A DNA stretch of 64,000 bases from Sungkyunkwania multivorans (GCF_042675645.1 NZ_JBHTJH010000001.1:62001-126000), one strand, 5' to 3'. Numbered from the stretch's first letter, positions 32,592 through 41,312 are shown. Program-made: numbers and translations. Notes: generated by a model not told the origin, from the letters alone.

Positions 32592-34064
32592 ATGCAAACC
32601 GGCGAATTAAAAATATACAACTCACTCACTGCAAAAAAAGAAACGTTCAATCCCATCAACGAAGGCTATATTGGCATGTATGTCTGCGGCCCTACCGTTT
32701 ACAGCAATGTTCACTTGGGAAATGTGCGCACATTTATGTCTTTTGACATGGTGTTTAGGTATTTCAAGCATCTTGGATATAAGGTAAGATATGTTCGAAA
32801 CATTACCGATGCTGGCCATTTGGAGAACGATGCAGACGTGGGGGAAGATAGAATCGCAAAAAAGGCACGTTTAGAGCAGATCGAGCCGATGGAAGTGGTT
32901 CAGCGCTATACAGTTGACTTCCATAATATATTGAATAAATTCAATTTCTTGCCACCAAGTATAGAACCTACGGCCACCGGACATATCATCGAGCAGATAG
33001 AGATCGTCAAAGAGATCATGGAAAAAGGGTTGGCCTATGAGGTCAATGGTTCTGTCTATTTTGATGTACTCAAATTTAACGAGACTAATGACTATGGAAA
33101 GTTGAGCAAGCGCAATGTTGAGGACCTTATTCACAACACTCGTGAGCTGGATGGGCAAAGCGATAAGAAAAATCCGCAAGACTTTGCCCTTTGGAAAAAA
33201 GCCGAACCTCAGCATATTATGCGTTGGCCGAGTCCTTGGAGCGATGGTTTTCCGGGATGGCACTTAGAATGCACCGCGATGAGCACCAAGTATTTGGGCG
33301 AGCAATTTGATATTCACGGTGGTGGTATGGACCTCAAATTCCCTCATCACGAATGTGAGATCGCACAGGCGGAGGCCTGCAACGGTCATTCGCCAGTGAA
33401 CTTTTGGATGCACGCCAATATGCTGACCTTGAATGGTAAAAAGATGGCCAAATCTACTGGCAACAATATTTTACCAAGCGAGATCCTTAGTGGCAACAAT
33501 GATATCCTAAGCAAAGCCTTTTCACCCTCGGTAGTGCGTTTCTTTATGATGCAAGCGCATTATCGCAGTATTCTAGATTTTAGCAATGATGCCTTGGTCG
33601 CTTCGGAAAAAGGATTCACCAAACTCATGGATGCCATACATTCGCTGGAAGATATCAGTGAAGGAAGCGCTTCCTCCTTTGACGTAAAAGCATGGAAAGC
33701 CAAATGCTATGCTGCGATGAATGACGACTTCAACACTCCGATCTTGATCGCAGAACTGTTTGAGGCCGTGAAACAGATCAATCTGATGAAAGATGATAAG
33801 GCGAGCCTTGTTGCTGACGATCTATCACTATTAAAACGAACCATACAAGATTTTGTCTTTGAGGTATTGGGATTGGTGGATCAGCAGGAAGTACAAGCAG
33901 ATAGTGATAAGCTCTCAGGGGTGGTAGAGCTACTCATCAGCATGCGAAACGAGGCTCGTGCCAATAAAGACTGGGCAAAGTCTGACGAGATAAGAGATCA
34001 ATTGGCTGCTCTAGGCATTGTCTTGAAAGATGGCAAGGCCGGAACAACCTTTTCACTAAATTAA
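32592..34064 (+). CDS. cysS: Cysteinyl-tRNA synthetase
   Basis: A 490-residue class Ia synthetase that charges tRNA-Cys. The signature HIGH is 'HLGNVRT', KMSKS is 'KKMAKSTGN', and the zinc ligands lie in 'YVCGPTVY', 'WHLECTAMS' and 'FPHHECEIAQ'. The C-terminal DALR domain ends with 'DWAKSDEIRDQLAALGIVLKDGKAGTTF'. The ATG lies 6 bases after an inverted-repeat arm, so its own promoter must be inside or upstream of the four-helix-bundle unit. Confidence 0.97.
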   Translation: MQTGELKIYNSLTAKKETFNPINEGYIGMYVCGPTVYSNVHLGNVRTFMSFDMVFRYFKHLGYKVRYVRNITDAGHLENDADVGEDRIAKKARLEQIEPMEVVQRYTVDFHNILNKFNFLPPSIEPTATGHIIEQIEIVKEIMEKGLAYEVNGSVYFDVLKFNETNDYGKLSKRNVEDLIHNTRELDGQSDKKNPQDFALWKKAEPQHIMRWPSPWSDGFPGWHLECTAMSTKYLGEQFDIHGGGMDLKFPHHECEIAQAEACNGHSPVNFWMHANMLTLNGKKMAKSTGNNILPSEILSGNNDILSKAFSPSVVRFFMMQAHYRSILDFSNDALVASEKGFTKLMDAIHSLEDISEGSASSFDVKAWKAKCYAAMNDDFNTPILIAELFEAVKQINLMKDDKASLVADDLSLLKRTIQDFVFEVLGLVDQQEVQADSDKLSGVVELLISMRNEARANKDWAKSDEIRDQLAALGIVLKDGKAGTTFSLN

Positions 34065-34152
34065 TAGCTATCCACATCGCTCGCTTTGGTATTTTGATCA
34101 TCATTCTCAGTGCTTGGTATCGCCCAAGCAATTGTAAAAAACGTTTCTCAGA

Positions 34153-34389
34153 GTGAAAAAACTGCTTATAGCGCCTTTTTTGTTCCTTATTCGCTTCTAT
34201 CAGCGATATATCTCCTCTTGGACACCATCGACCTGCAGATACCAGCCCACATGCTCGCATTATACGGTTGAGGCCCTGCAAAAGCATGGGCTCCTTAGAG
34301 GAGGATGGTTGGCTTTGAAAAGGATCGGTAGTTGTCATCCTTGGGGCGGTAGCGGTTACGACCCTGTTCCTGACAAGGATGCCAACTAG
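34153..34389 (+). CDS. yidD: Membrane protein insertion efficiency factor YidD
   Basis: A 78-residue YidD with 'FYQRYISSWTPSTCRYQPTCSHYTVEALQKHG' (conserved cysteines) and C-terminal 'PWGGSGYDPVPDK'. It assists YidC/Sec membrane insertion at the inner membrane. Its last 17 codons (34339-34389) form the beginning of the first unit of a 116-bp tandem array that continues downstream. Confidence 0.93.
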   Translation: MKKLLIAPFLFLIRFYQRYISSWTPSTCRYQPTCSHYTVEALQKHGLLRGGWLALKRIGSCHPWGGSGYDPVPDKDAN

Positions 34390-34421
34390 GCCAGCGCGGC
34401 AGTCTCGCCAGTTCGCTGAAA

Positions 34422-34505
34422 ATGTGCACTGCACATTCTCTAAACGCTCCTGCGCCTTGGGGCGGTAGTGGTTACGACCCTGTCCCTGACAAGGATGCCA
34501 ACTAG
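34422..34505 (+). CDS. Possible 27-residue microprotein in array unit 1-2
   Basis: An ATG inside the palindrome of unit 1 opens a frame that runs through the junction into the yidD-like tail of unit 2 and ends at its TAG. The peptide begins MCTAHSLNAPA and ends in the YidD tail PWGGSGYDPVPDKDAN. It is identical in sequence to the product of the next unit. Whether it is translated is unknown; the silent-only differences are the sole support. Confidence 0.25.
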   Translation: MCTAHSLNAPAPWGGSGYDPVPDKDAN

Positions 34506-34537
34506 GCCAGCGCGGCAGTCTCGCCAGTTTGCTGAAA

Positions 34538-34621
34538 ATGTGCACTGCACATTCTCTAAACGCTCCTGCGCCTTGGGGCGGTAGCGGATACGACCCTGTA
34601 CCTGATAAGGATGCTAACTAG
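34538..34621 (+). CDS. Possible 27-residue microprotein in array unit 2-3
   Basis: The second in-frame ATG-to-TAG reading across the unit 2/3 junction gives the same 27 residues as 34422-34505 although the DNA differs at five silent positions (AGT/AGC, GGT/GGA, GTC/GTA, GAC/GAT, GCC/GCT). The third unit's equivalent start continues into unrelated sequence. Confidence 0.25.
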   Translation: MCTAHSLNAPAPWGGSGYDPVPDKDAN

Positions 34622-34690
34622 GCCAGCGCGGCAGTCTCGCCAGTTTGCTGAAAATGCGCACTGCACATTCTCTAGACGCTCTTGATTGTT

Positions 34691-34714
34691 GGGTTTTGGG
34701 TTTTGGGTTTTGGG
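34691..34714 (+). other. Four-run G-quadruplex motif
   Basis: (GGGTTTT)3GGG: four G3 runs separated by exactly T4 on the plus strand, directly after the 116-bp array and about 140 bases before lgt. In a genome of this composition this is a striking potential intramolecular quadruplex. Confidence 0.85.
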
Positions 34715-34851
34715 TAACCATACTAATTTCATAGCACTTTGTGTTATTTTTGATTTCTATTGCACTCATCCGCTGGTAACAATTCACATTTCCTTAGTAG
34801 CTATTTTTATAGCATTACCTATATTTACCCAAACAAACCAAATTGACGAAT

Positions 34852-35673
34852 ATGACATTCCTAAGCATCGTTTGGGATCCGAACGACACTCTTTTTGAAA
34901 TTGGAAATTTCCCGATAAAGTATTACGGCCTCATGTGGATGTTAGCCTTTGTATTAGGCTTTTTGATCATAAAAAACATCTTTAAAAAAGAAGGCCAACC
35001 ATTAGAGCGCTTGGACCCCTTATTTATGTACACAGTGCTTTCGATCATGATCGGTGCTCGGTTGGGGCATGTACTGTTCTATCAGACAGAACTTATCTGG
35101 CAAAGCCCACTCGAAGTATTTTTACCCATAAAACTTAACCCATTTAGATTTACAGGATTTAGAGGTCTTGCAAGTCATGGCGCAGCTATCGGTGCAGTCA
35201 TAGGCATGTATCTATATAAGAGAAAATATCCAGATCTGAAACTATCGTGGATCCTGGACCGTTTGGTGATCCCATCTGCCTTAGGTGCGGTCTTTGTGCG
35301 TTTTGGCAACTTTATGAACTCCGAGATTGTTGGCGAACCCACCAACAGCGATTACGGCGTGATCTTTAAGCAATTGGGAGAAAACTTTCCAAGACATCCT
35401 GCCCAATTGTACGAGGCGATCGGATACGTTTTCGTATTTCTCATCCTATACTTCATCTATTATAAGACCGATAAAGGGCAAAAGCCGTGGTATCTTTTTG
35501 GGCTTTTCTTTGTGCTGTTGATGACCGTGCGCTTTTTCGCAGAATTCTTCAAAAGAAGTCAAGGCGGATTCGAATCGGCACTCGGTGTCTTTACCACCGG
35601 ACAATGGTTGAGTATCCCCTTTATCATCATTGGGCTTTATCTAATGTTTAGAAAACAACCCGCAACGGCTTAA
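34852..35673 (+). CDS. lgt: Prolipoprotein diacylglyceryl transferase
   Basis: A 273-residue inner-membrane enzyme that transfers diacylglycerol from phosphatidylglycerol to the lipobox cysteine of prolipoproteins. About seven transmembrane segments are visible. The signature 'RFGNFMNSEIVGEPTNSDYG' (about 157-176) carries the key Arg, Asn and Glu; 'GLMWMLAFVLGF' and 'FRGLASHGAAIGAV' are also typical. The ATG at 34852 is chosen; the longer frame begins at a TTG. A DUF192 lipoprotein follows after 2 bases, so they form an operon. Confidence 0.96.
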   Translation: MTFLSIVWDPNDTLFEIGNFPIKYYGLMWMLAFVLGFLIIKNIFKKEGQPLERLDPLFMYTVLSIMIGARLGHVLFYQTELIWQSPLEVFLPIKLNPFRFTGFRGLASHGAAIGAVIGMYLYKRKYPDLKLSWILDRLVIPSALGAVFVRFGNFMNSEIVGEPTNSDYGVIFKQLGENFPRHPAQLYEAIGYVFVFLILYFIYYKTDKGQKPWYLFGLFFVLLMTVRFFAEFFKRSQGGFESALGVFTTGQWLSIPFIIIGLYLMFRKQPATA

Positions 35674-35675
35674 AA

Positions 35676-36164
35676 ATGAGAGTTTACAACTTCACCATAG
35701 CAATTCTTTCTCTGGCGATCTTGATGACGGCCTGTGGAAAAGACAAGAAAAAGGCTCCAGTAAAAAAAGTAGAGATGGTCTTTAAGAAGGAAGGCAGCTT
35801 AACGCTACTTAAAGCGACAGGTGACACCATCAAGCAATTGGAAATTGAGATCGCCGACAACGAATATGAACGCCAAACCGGATTGATGTATCGCAAGAAC
35901 ATGCGTGAAGACCGCGGTATGTTATTTGTTTTTAAGGATGAACAGCCACGCAGCTTTTATATGAAGAACACCAAGATCCCTTTGGACATCATCTACATCG
36001 CAGCAGACCATACGGTTGTGAATATTGCCAAGAATACCAATCCGCAGGACGAATCTTCCGTCCCATCCAATGGCCCTGCCCAATATGTGTTAGAGGTCAA
36101 TGCAGGAATGTCTGAACGATGGGGAATAGAGGCTGGTGACAAAATTTTGTTTACTAGGGATTAG
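35676..36164 (+). CDS. DUF192 family lipoprotein
   Basis: A 162-residue protein with a lipobox (LMTAC, cysteine about residue 20), a charged linker and the DUF192 domain: 'VEIADNEYERQTGLMYRKNM'-like block, 'GMLFVFKDEQPRSFYMKNTKIPLDIIYIAADHTVV' and 'APYVLEV'-like 'AQYVLEVNAGMSERWGIEAGDKI'. Function unknown. Its lipidation would depend on the lgt gene 2 bases upstream. Confidence 0.9.
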   Translation: MRVYNFTIAILSLAILMTACGKDKKKAPVKKVEMVFKKEGSLTLLKATGDTIKQLEIEIADNEYERQTGLMYRKNMREDRGMLFVFKDEQPRSFYMKNTKIPLDIIYIAADHTVVNIAKNTNPQDESSVPSNGPAQYVLEVNAGMSERWGIEAGDKILFTRD

Positions 36165-36333
36165 AATTAGTCTCCAAATAACAGATAATTATTACTCCAC
36201 ACCTATCAGATCGTAAAAATTGCGCTTACAAAGTAATTTGCGGCGCTTGCAAAATTGGGCTACCATCAAGTAATTTGAAAATCGCCTTTTTTTTACCATC
36301 TTTAGCATTCGATACCTCAATAACTATATCAAA

Positions 36334-36810
36334 ATGAAAAGACTATTGATGACCTTGACGTTTGCCATAGCCACGATAACGCTCTGCAACGCCCAAAAAA
36401 TTGAAATGGAAAAAGGATTCGGTGGATATAAATACACTCAAAATGGCACACGCTTAACGATGGGCCAGGTTGTTGCTGCGGTTCAATCTAATCCGGAGGC
36501 ATATAATCTAATAAAAAAAGCACAATCCAAGAAAACTACGGCCTCGCTTATGAGTCTTGTGGGAGGTGCACTGATCGGCTGGCCAATAGGAGCTTCTATC
36601 GGTGGTGGCGACCCCAACTGGACCTTAGCAGGCGTAGGCGCAGGATTTGTGGCTGTATCCATCCCAATTGCATCCGGCGGTAATAAGAAGGCAAAGCAAG
36701 CCGTTGAATTGTATAATTCGTCTTTGGATTCGGCATCCAACATCAGCTTTAGACCAGAATTCAAAATTGTCGCAAATGCTAACGGAATTGGCCTTTCCGT
36801 TAATTTTTGA
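36334..36810 (+). CDS. Secreted/outer-membrane protein with a glycine-zipper segment
   Basis: A 158-residue protein with signal peptide (MKRLLMTLTFAIATITLCNAQ). The mid-region 'ASLMSLVGGALIGWPIGASIGGGDPNWTLAGVGAGFVAVSIPIASGG' looks like a two-helix glycine zipper, followed by a soluble C-terminus ending 'GIGLSVNF', a beta-strand-like end. No family is named. A weak TTTG...CATCTTTA promoter lies upstream. Confidence 0.65.
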   Translation: MKRLLMTLTFAIATITLCNAQKIEMEKGFGGYKYTQNGTRLTMGQVVAAVQSNPEAYNLIKKAQSKKTTASLMSLVGGALIGWPIGASIGGGDPNWTLAGVGAGFVAVSIPIASGGNKKAKQAVELYNSSLDSASNISFRPEFKIVANANGIGLSVNF

Positions 36811-37082
36811 AAGAAGTATGTTAAAAATGGTTGTCGATATGTATCATATTTGTTCTTATCGTCTTAACATCGTCATCGGGTTATTCTCTTAGCCAAGTGT
36901 CTTATTTCCTGTTACTATGTTTCGAAGCTATCCATTATCATGAATATTTATATCTTTAGAACGACCTGTATTTTGAAAAGAGTTGACAAGGCCTATCTTT
37001 CTGAACCTTAACTATCATCAATGGCATGGCTTCTTGTTCTAAATTTACAAAAACTGAGTACTATTAATAGAAATCGTGAACG

Positions 37083-37559
37083 ATGGAAAGTTCGAAACAA
37101 TTGGCAAATCGGTTTAGAGAAGTGATCTTGGATGGTACATGGATCGCCAATACCAATTTCAAACATCAGTTAGCTGGTCTAACGTGGGAGGAGGCGACGA
37201 CCAAAGTTGGTGCTTTGAATACGATTGCTGCACTTACCTTTCATATCAATTATTATATCGCCGGTGTCTTGAACGTCTTTGAAGGAGGTGCGCTAGAAAT
37301 TAGGGATAAATATAGTTTTGACCACCCACAGATCGAGTCGGAAGAGGAATGGCAAAGGTTATTGGGAGCTATGTGGCGCAATGCAGCACAATTCGCCGAC
37401 CACATAGAAAATCTTCCTGAATCCAAATTAGAAGATTTTTTTGTCGACAAAAAATACGGAACCTACCGCCGAAACATTGAGGGAATGATAGAGCACAGCT
37501 ATTATCATTTAGGGCAGATCTCCTTCATAAAAAAGATATTATCAACATCTGCATCATGA
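37083..37559 (+). CDS. DinB-like putative metal-dependent protein
   Basis: A 158-residue helical protein of the DinB/DUF1572 type: three histidines placed as in the DinB metal site, H57-like in 'ALTFHINYYIAGV' and the pair in 'MIEHSYYHLGQISFIKK'. The biochemical role is unknown in most members. Its stop overlaps the next start as ATGA, so the two are translationally coupled. Confidence 0.8.
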   Translation: MESSKQLANRFREVILDGTWIANTNFKHQLAGLTWEEATTKVGALNTIAALTFHINYYIAGVLNVFEGGALEIRDKYSFDHPQIESEEEWQRLLGAMWRNAAQFADHIENLPESKLEDFFVDKKYGTYRRNIEGMIEHSYYHLGQISFIKKILSTSAS

Positions 37560-38002
37560 AAAAAACATTCGTATGCTCATTAATGGCATTGGTCACCTTG
37601 CTTGGATGTGAGAAGAAAAAGACTCCATCCACGGATTTTAATGGAAAACAAAGCCAGGTAATTATCAATATGATTGCCGCCGTCAACGAAAAGGATGCCC
37701 AAAAATATGTAAATGGCTTCGCAGAAGGAGTCGAGGTCTTCGTCGAATATGAAAAGAAGGTTGACGGGAAAAGTGCCTTAAAGGCCAATAGAGCCGAACA
37801 TTTTAAGAACCATCCCAACGTTCGTTCAGAAATACAGCATCTGGTGGAGATCGATAACAAGGTGATCCTTCATGATAAAGTGTGGCTCAACAATGCGGAT
37901 ACCATCGGTAGCGACATCGTTGAGATCTTTACTTTTGAGAATGGTAAAGTGATACGTGTGGATGTGATACAGCCAAAAGATTTATTCGGTAATTCCGAAT
38001 GA
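37556..38002 (+). CDS. NTF2-like (SnoaL) lipoprotein
   Basis: A 148-residue protein with lipobox LLGC (cysteine about residue 18) and an NTF2-like domain: helix 'IINMIAAVNEKDAQKYVNGFAEGVEVFVEY', then 'LKANRAEHFKNHPNVRSEIQHLVEIDNKVILHDKVWLN...IVEIFTFENGKVIRVDVIQP'. Such domains bind small molecules or act as polyketide-type cyclases; a specific role is not visible. Overlaps the DinB-like gene by 4 bases and precedes the GT39 gene by 26. Confidence 0.8.
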   Translation: MKKTFVCSLMALVTLLGCEKKKTPSTDFNGKQSQVIINMIAAVNEKDAQKYVNGFAEGVEVFVEYEKKVDGKSALKANRAEHFKNHPNVRSEIQHLVEIDNKVILHDKVWLNNADTIGSDIVEIFTFENGKVIRVDVIQPKDLFGNSE

Positions 38003-38028
38003 AATCGGCACCATAAGTCCATTTGCCA

Positions 38029-39516
38029 ATGAAAAAAAGCATCTTGCTAATTGCAGTCCTCGCAGCTGCGAAATTCATCATTCAGTGTTTTGGGAATCGA
38101 AATTACGGTTTCCATCGCGACGAACTACTTCATTTATCTGTCAGTGAACATTTGGATTGGGGTTACATGGAATTCCCTCCATTTATCGCTCTTATAGGCA
38201 AGATCTCCTATTGGCTATTTGATTACTCGCTGCTCGGTGTTCGGCTCTTCCCTACCATGGCTGGTGTTGCCATACTCATACTCTGTTGTCTGATGGCCAA
38301 AGAACTTGGTGGTAAATTCCTTACGATACTGCTCGCTGGCTTCTGTGTCTTGGCTTTTCTTCCATTCTACCGTAATCACACGCTGTTTCAACCTGTTGCC
38401 TTTGATCAACTTTTTTGGACATTGGGATTTTATTACATCATCAAGTTTATCAATTCTGAAAATAAAAAATATCTCATTCTTTTGGGAATTACCTTGGGCC
38501 TCGGCTTGATGAACAAGTACACCATGCTAGTATGGGCCTTTGGAGTATTCGTCGGACTATTTTTCTACCAGAAAGGCAGTTTGTTCAATAATAAATGGAC
38601 CTACCTGTCGGCAGCGGTAGCATTATTTATCTTCTTGCCCAACATCATTTGGCAAATACAGCACGACTTTCCCTTGCTCGGACATATGCAAGCGCTTAAT
38701 GAAAATCAGTTAAATGATCTCGACCGTTTCGAATTTGTGGCAGAACAGCTGAATTTTCCAGGCACGCTAATGGTCAGCCTTTTTGGACTTACGGTATTAC
38801 TATTCGGAAACAATTTAAGAAAATATCGAGCTATCGGAGTTTCGGTATTAGTGATCTTCTTTACGATGTGGATGCTCAACGCGAAGGCCTATTATCTATT
38901 CGCCATATATCCTGTCTTATTTGCTGCGGGAGCTGTAAAGATCACATCACTGCTTCATAGAAGACCTGTCTGGGTCTATGTCGTTGCAAGTCTTGTATTG
39001 CTGCCTTCTATCTATTTTATACCGCAGGCAACACCCCTTCTGCCCATTGAGGAGTTTGTAGAATACCGTGATATAGAAGAAAAGGATGGTAGAGTTGAAC
39101 TGACAGGAGATTATGCCGACATGTTTGGTTGGGAAGAACAGGTGAAATTAGTGGACAGTGTGTATCGTTCATTACCTCCACAGGAAAAGGACCATTGCAT
39201 GCTATGGGCAGAGAATTATGGGGAAGCAGGTGCACTCAAAATATTAGGAAAAAAGTATGGGTTGCCGAATCCGATCAGCAGACATGGAAGTTTCTGGACA
39301 TGGGGCTATGGAAACGAGGATGCAGCGGTTTGGATAAGCTTAGGTAATGAACAAGCCGCCGTAGAATATGTATTTGAAGAGGTGGAATTGGTGAAGATCA
39401 TCGTGCATAAATATGCTATTGGTGAAGAGAATGGTATTCCGCTTTATATTTGTAGAAAGCCAAAAATAGATATTCCATTGATGTGGAAGAATTACGAAGC
39501 ACATATCTTTGACTGA
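38029..39516 (+). CDS. GT39/ArnT-like membrane glycosyltransferase
   Basis: A 495-residue integral membrane protein with about ten transmembrane segments in the first 345 residues and a soluble C-terminal domain. The first periplasmic loop has 'NYGFHRDELLHLSVSEHLDWGYMEFPPFIALIG', the Asp-Glu motif of GT-C family 39 (dolichyl-/undecaprenyl-phosphate sugar transferases). The acceptor is unknown. ATG 38029 is used because the longer frame starts at TTG. Follows the NTF2-like gene closely, followed at 15 bases by a GNAT gene. Confidence 0.85.
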   Translation: MKKSILLIAVLAAAKFIIQCFGNRNYGFHRDELLHLSVSEHLDWGYMEFPPFIALIGKISYWLFDYSLLGVRLFPTMAGVAILILCCLMAKELGGKFLTILLAGFCVLAFLPFYRNHTLFQPVAFDQLFWTLGFYYIIKFINSENKKYLILLGITLGLGLMNKYTMLVWAFGVFVGLFFYQKGSLFNNKWTYLSAAVALFIFLPNIIWQIQHDFPLLGHMQALNENQLNDLDRFEFVAEQLNFPGTLMVSLFGLTVLLFGNNLRKYRAIGVSVLVIFFTMWMLNAKAYYLFAIYPVLFAAGAVKITSLLHRRPVWVYVVASLVLLPSIYFIPQATPLLPIEEFVEYRDIEEKDGRVELTGDYADMFGWEEQVKLVDSVYRSLPPQEKDHCMLWAENYGEAGALKILGKKYGLPNPISRHGSFWTWGYGNEDAAVWISLGNEQAAVEYVFEEVELVKIIVHKYAIGEENGIPLYICRKPKIDIPLMWKNYEAHIFD

Positions 39517-39531
39517 TATCAGCGATTGAGA

Positions 39532-39981
39532 ATGATCAGAAATTACACAAAAAATGATAAAGAAAAAGTGGTTGAACTACTGAGAGCGAATACCCCAGCC
39601 TTTTTTGATCCATCGGAAGAGGAGGATTACATCAATTACCTGGAGACGGAGGTTGAAGACTATTTTGTCTATGAAGAAAACTCGAATATACTAGGCGCTG
39701 GTGGCATCAATTATTTCCCTGAAGAAAGGACAGCACGAATTTCGTGGGATGTGGTGGCTCCCAATGTACAAGGAAAAGGAATCGGAAAACAATTGGTCGA
39801 GCATCGCATAGCGCAGATCAGAAAAAATAAAGGCATTGACAGTATCGTAGTAAGAACTTCACAACTCACCTATAAATTCTATGAAAAATTTGGTTTCGAA
39901 CTGGAAAAGGTCGAAAAGGATTTTTGGGCAAAGGATCTGGACCTTTATTTGATGAGTATGAAAACTTCAAAAGCACTTTGA
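39532..39981 (+). CDS. GNAT family N-acetyltransferase
   Basis: A 149-residue acetyltransferase. The acetyl-CoA binding motif A is 'WDVVAPNVQGKGIGKQLVEHRI' (Q-G-K-G-I-G), followed by the typical 'VVRTSQLTYKFYEKFGFELEKV'. Substrate unknown. ATG 39532 is used, since the longer frame opens at a TTG. It is the last gene of a likely operon starting at the DinB-like gene. Confidence 0.9.
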   Translation: MIRNYTKNDKEKVVELLRANTPAFFDPSEEEDYINYLETEVEDYFVYEENSNILGAGGINYFPEERTARISWDVVAPNVQGKGIGKQLVEHRIAQIRKNKGIDSIVVRTSQLTYKFYEKFGFELEKVEKDFWAKDLDLYLMSMKTSKAL

Positions 39982-40039
39982 TAAAAAAAGGATATTTTAG
40001 CTGATTAAAACTAGAATTATAATCTAACAAAAAGTACAC

Positions 40040-40627
40040 ATGATGATGACAAAATTTAGAACTTTCGCATTAACATTGGCAATAGGCATTTTTTCGCTAA
40101 GCTTTTCTTTTGGTCAAGCTGAAGAATATTTCAATGAATCCGAAGAAAAAGCAACGGTGTATATCATCAGGACCCCTAAACTTGGAGCCTTGATCAATTT
40201 TCGATATTTTATCGGTGAAACCTATATCGGAAAATGTAATTATGGAAAGTATTTCAAGGTGTATTTAACTCCTGGAAAACACCTTATATGGTCTAAGTCA
40301 GAAAATAGGTCATTTATCGAAGCCGAGGTCGAAGCAGGAAAGACCTACGTGATCAATGCCATTCCAAAGATGGGTGGATTCAGAGCAAGTGTAAAACTTG
40401 AGGAACTGGATACCAACTTCACCGAAGGACAATTGAAACGTTTCAAAAAGTATTTTGAGAAGCGCGCCAAACTCATCACTTTCACTCCGGAAGAATTGGC
40501 AATAGGACAAGAGAAGTTTGCCGACGTCATCGTTGAAGGTTTGGCAAAATACGAAAAGGTCAAGGGAAAGGAAAAAGAAATCCCTGTTCTCAAAACACCT
40601 ATCGATCTCGAAGCCATTCTTAAATAG
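40040..40627 (+). CDS. DUF2846-like secreted protein
   Basis: A 195-residue protein with a signal peptide ending FSFGQ. The mature part 'ATVYIIRTPKLGALINFRYFIGETYIGKCNYGKYFKVYLTPGKHLIWSKSENRSFIEAEVEAGKTYVINA' matches the DUF2846 pattern (a small beta-sandwich with a P-G-x-H turn). Charged helical C-terminus of about 80 residues. Function unknown. Confidence 0.8.
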   Translation: MMMTKFRTFALTLAIGIFSLSFSFGQAEEYFNESEEKATVYIIRTPKLGALINFRYFIGETYIGKCNYGKYFKVYLTPGKHLIWSKSENRSFIEAEVEAGKTYVINAIPKMGGFRASVKLEELDTNFTEGQLKRFKKYFEKRAKLITFTPEELAIGQEKFADVIVEGLAKYEKVKGKEKEIPVLKTPIDLEAILK

Positions 40628-40701
40628 TCCCTTCAATACTAGGAACAAGAATGGCCGCATGAGCATTCTAATGGATTTATTTCTGTACCTTATGGAAATA
40701 A

Positions 40702-41169
40702 ATGTTTGTCGTTCAGAAAAATAATACCAACTTTGATGAGATGCATCAATTGGTGCAGGAAAGCTTTTTGCTGCATGTGGCGCCCCAATATTCCAAAGAA
40801 GGAATCGACACATTTCTAGCACTGATCCAAGAAGATAATTTGAAGGAAAGAGCGGAAGAAAACACCTCCCTTTTCATTACGGCAAGGCATCATAATGTTA
40901 TCATCGGAGTATTAGAGTTAAGACAGCATTCGCATATTACATTATTATTTGTCAAAGACGACTATAGAGGAAAAGGAGTTGCCTTCTCATTGCTAGAAAG
41001 CGCCATAAAGCGGTGCAAGAATGTCTATCCCGATATGAAGCGACTAACGCTCAATGCTTCACCAAATTCGTTACATATTTATAAAAGAATGGGGTTCGTA
41101 GAAACGGCAGATCAACAACAAAATAATGGAGTGATCTATACACCGATGAAGTATGTATTCTCAGATTGA
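40702..41169 (+). CDS. GNAT family N-acetyltransferase
   Basis: A 155-residue acetyltransferase, with motif A 'ITLLFVKDDYRGKGVAFSLLESAIKRC' and 'LTLNASPNSLHIYKRMGFVETADQ'. Substrate unknown. It is unrelated in detail to the GNAT protein at 39532. Followed by two hairpin-rich repeats. Confidence 0.9.
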   Translation: MFVVQKNNTNFDEMHQLVQESFLLHVAPQYSKEGIDTFLALIQEDNLKERAEENTSLFITARHHNVIIGVLELRQHSHITLLFVKDDYRGKGVAFSLLESAIKRCKNVYPDMKRLTLNASPNSLHIYKRMGFVETADQQQNNGVIYTPMKYVFSD

Positions 41170-41173
41170 GCTT

Positions 41174-41261
41174 ACTACGAGGAATGGAATGACGAAGTAG
41201 TTTGCCCTTGGAGATCCCATCGGACGGATCGCTTCGTCTCGATATATCGATACTCGCGAAG
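41174..41261. repeat. 88-bp hairpin repeat, copy A
   Basis: First of two 88-bp direct copies 139 bases apart. It contains ACTAC-N18-GTAGT, GATCC-N8-GGATC and a TCGATATATCGA palindrome. Related elements are widespread between genes in Bacteroidota as I recall them; no coding function. Confidence 0.8.
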
Positions 41262-41312
41262 ACGCTAATCAAAAAAAAATAACCGTATCTCTCAGCGCCA
41301 TCCCAAAACGTC

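Larger units (their letters stand above)
34339..34684 (+). repeat. Three 116-bp tandem repeats derived from the yidD 3' end
   Basis: The units start at 34339, 34455 and 34571 (period exactly 116). Each has 51 bases matching the last 16 yidD codons plus stop, then about 65 bases of identical non-coding sequence with an AATGTGCA-C-TGCACATT palindrome. Within the coding part the copies differ at five codons, all at third positions and all silent. The last unit decays near 34684. Since 116 is not a multiple of three, the units do not extend yidD itself. Confidence 0.92.

Noticed and set aside
33937..34545. A 202-codon minus-strand open frame crossing cysS, yidD and the tandem array
   Set aside because: It is a shadow of three features on the other strand, its product has direct repeats caused by the 116-bp array, and it has no signal or family pattern.
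34339..34684. Tandem array considered as a CRISPR
   Set aside because: The units are directly joined without spacers, and the period comes from duplication of the yidD 3' end.
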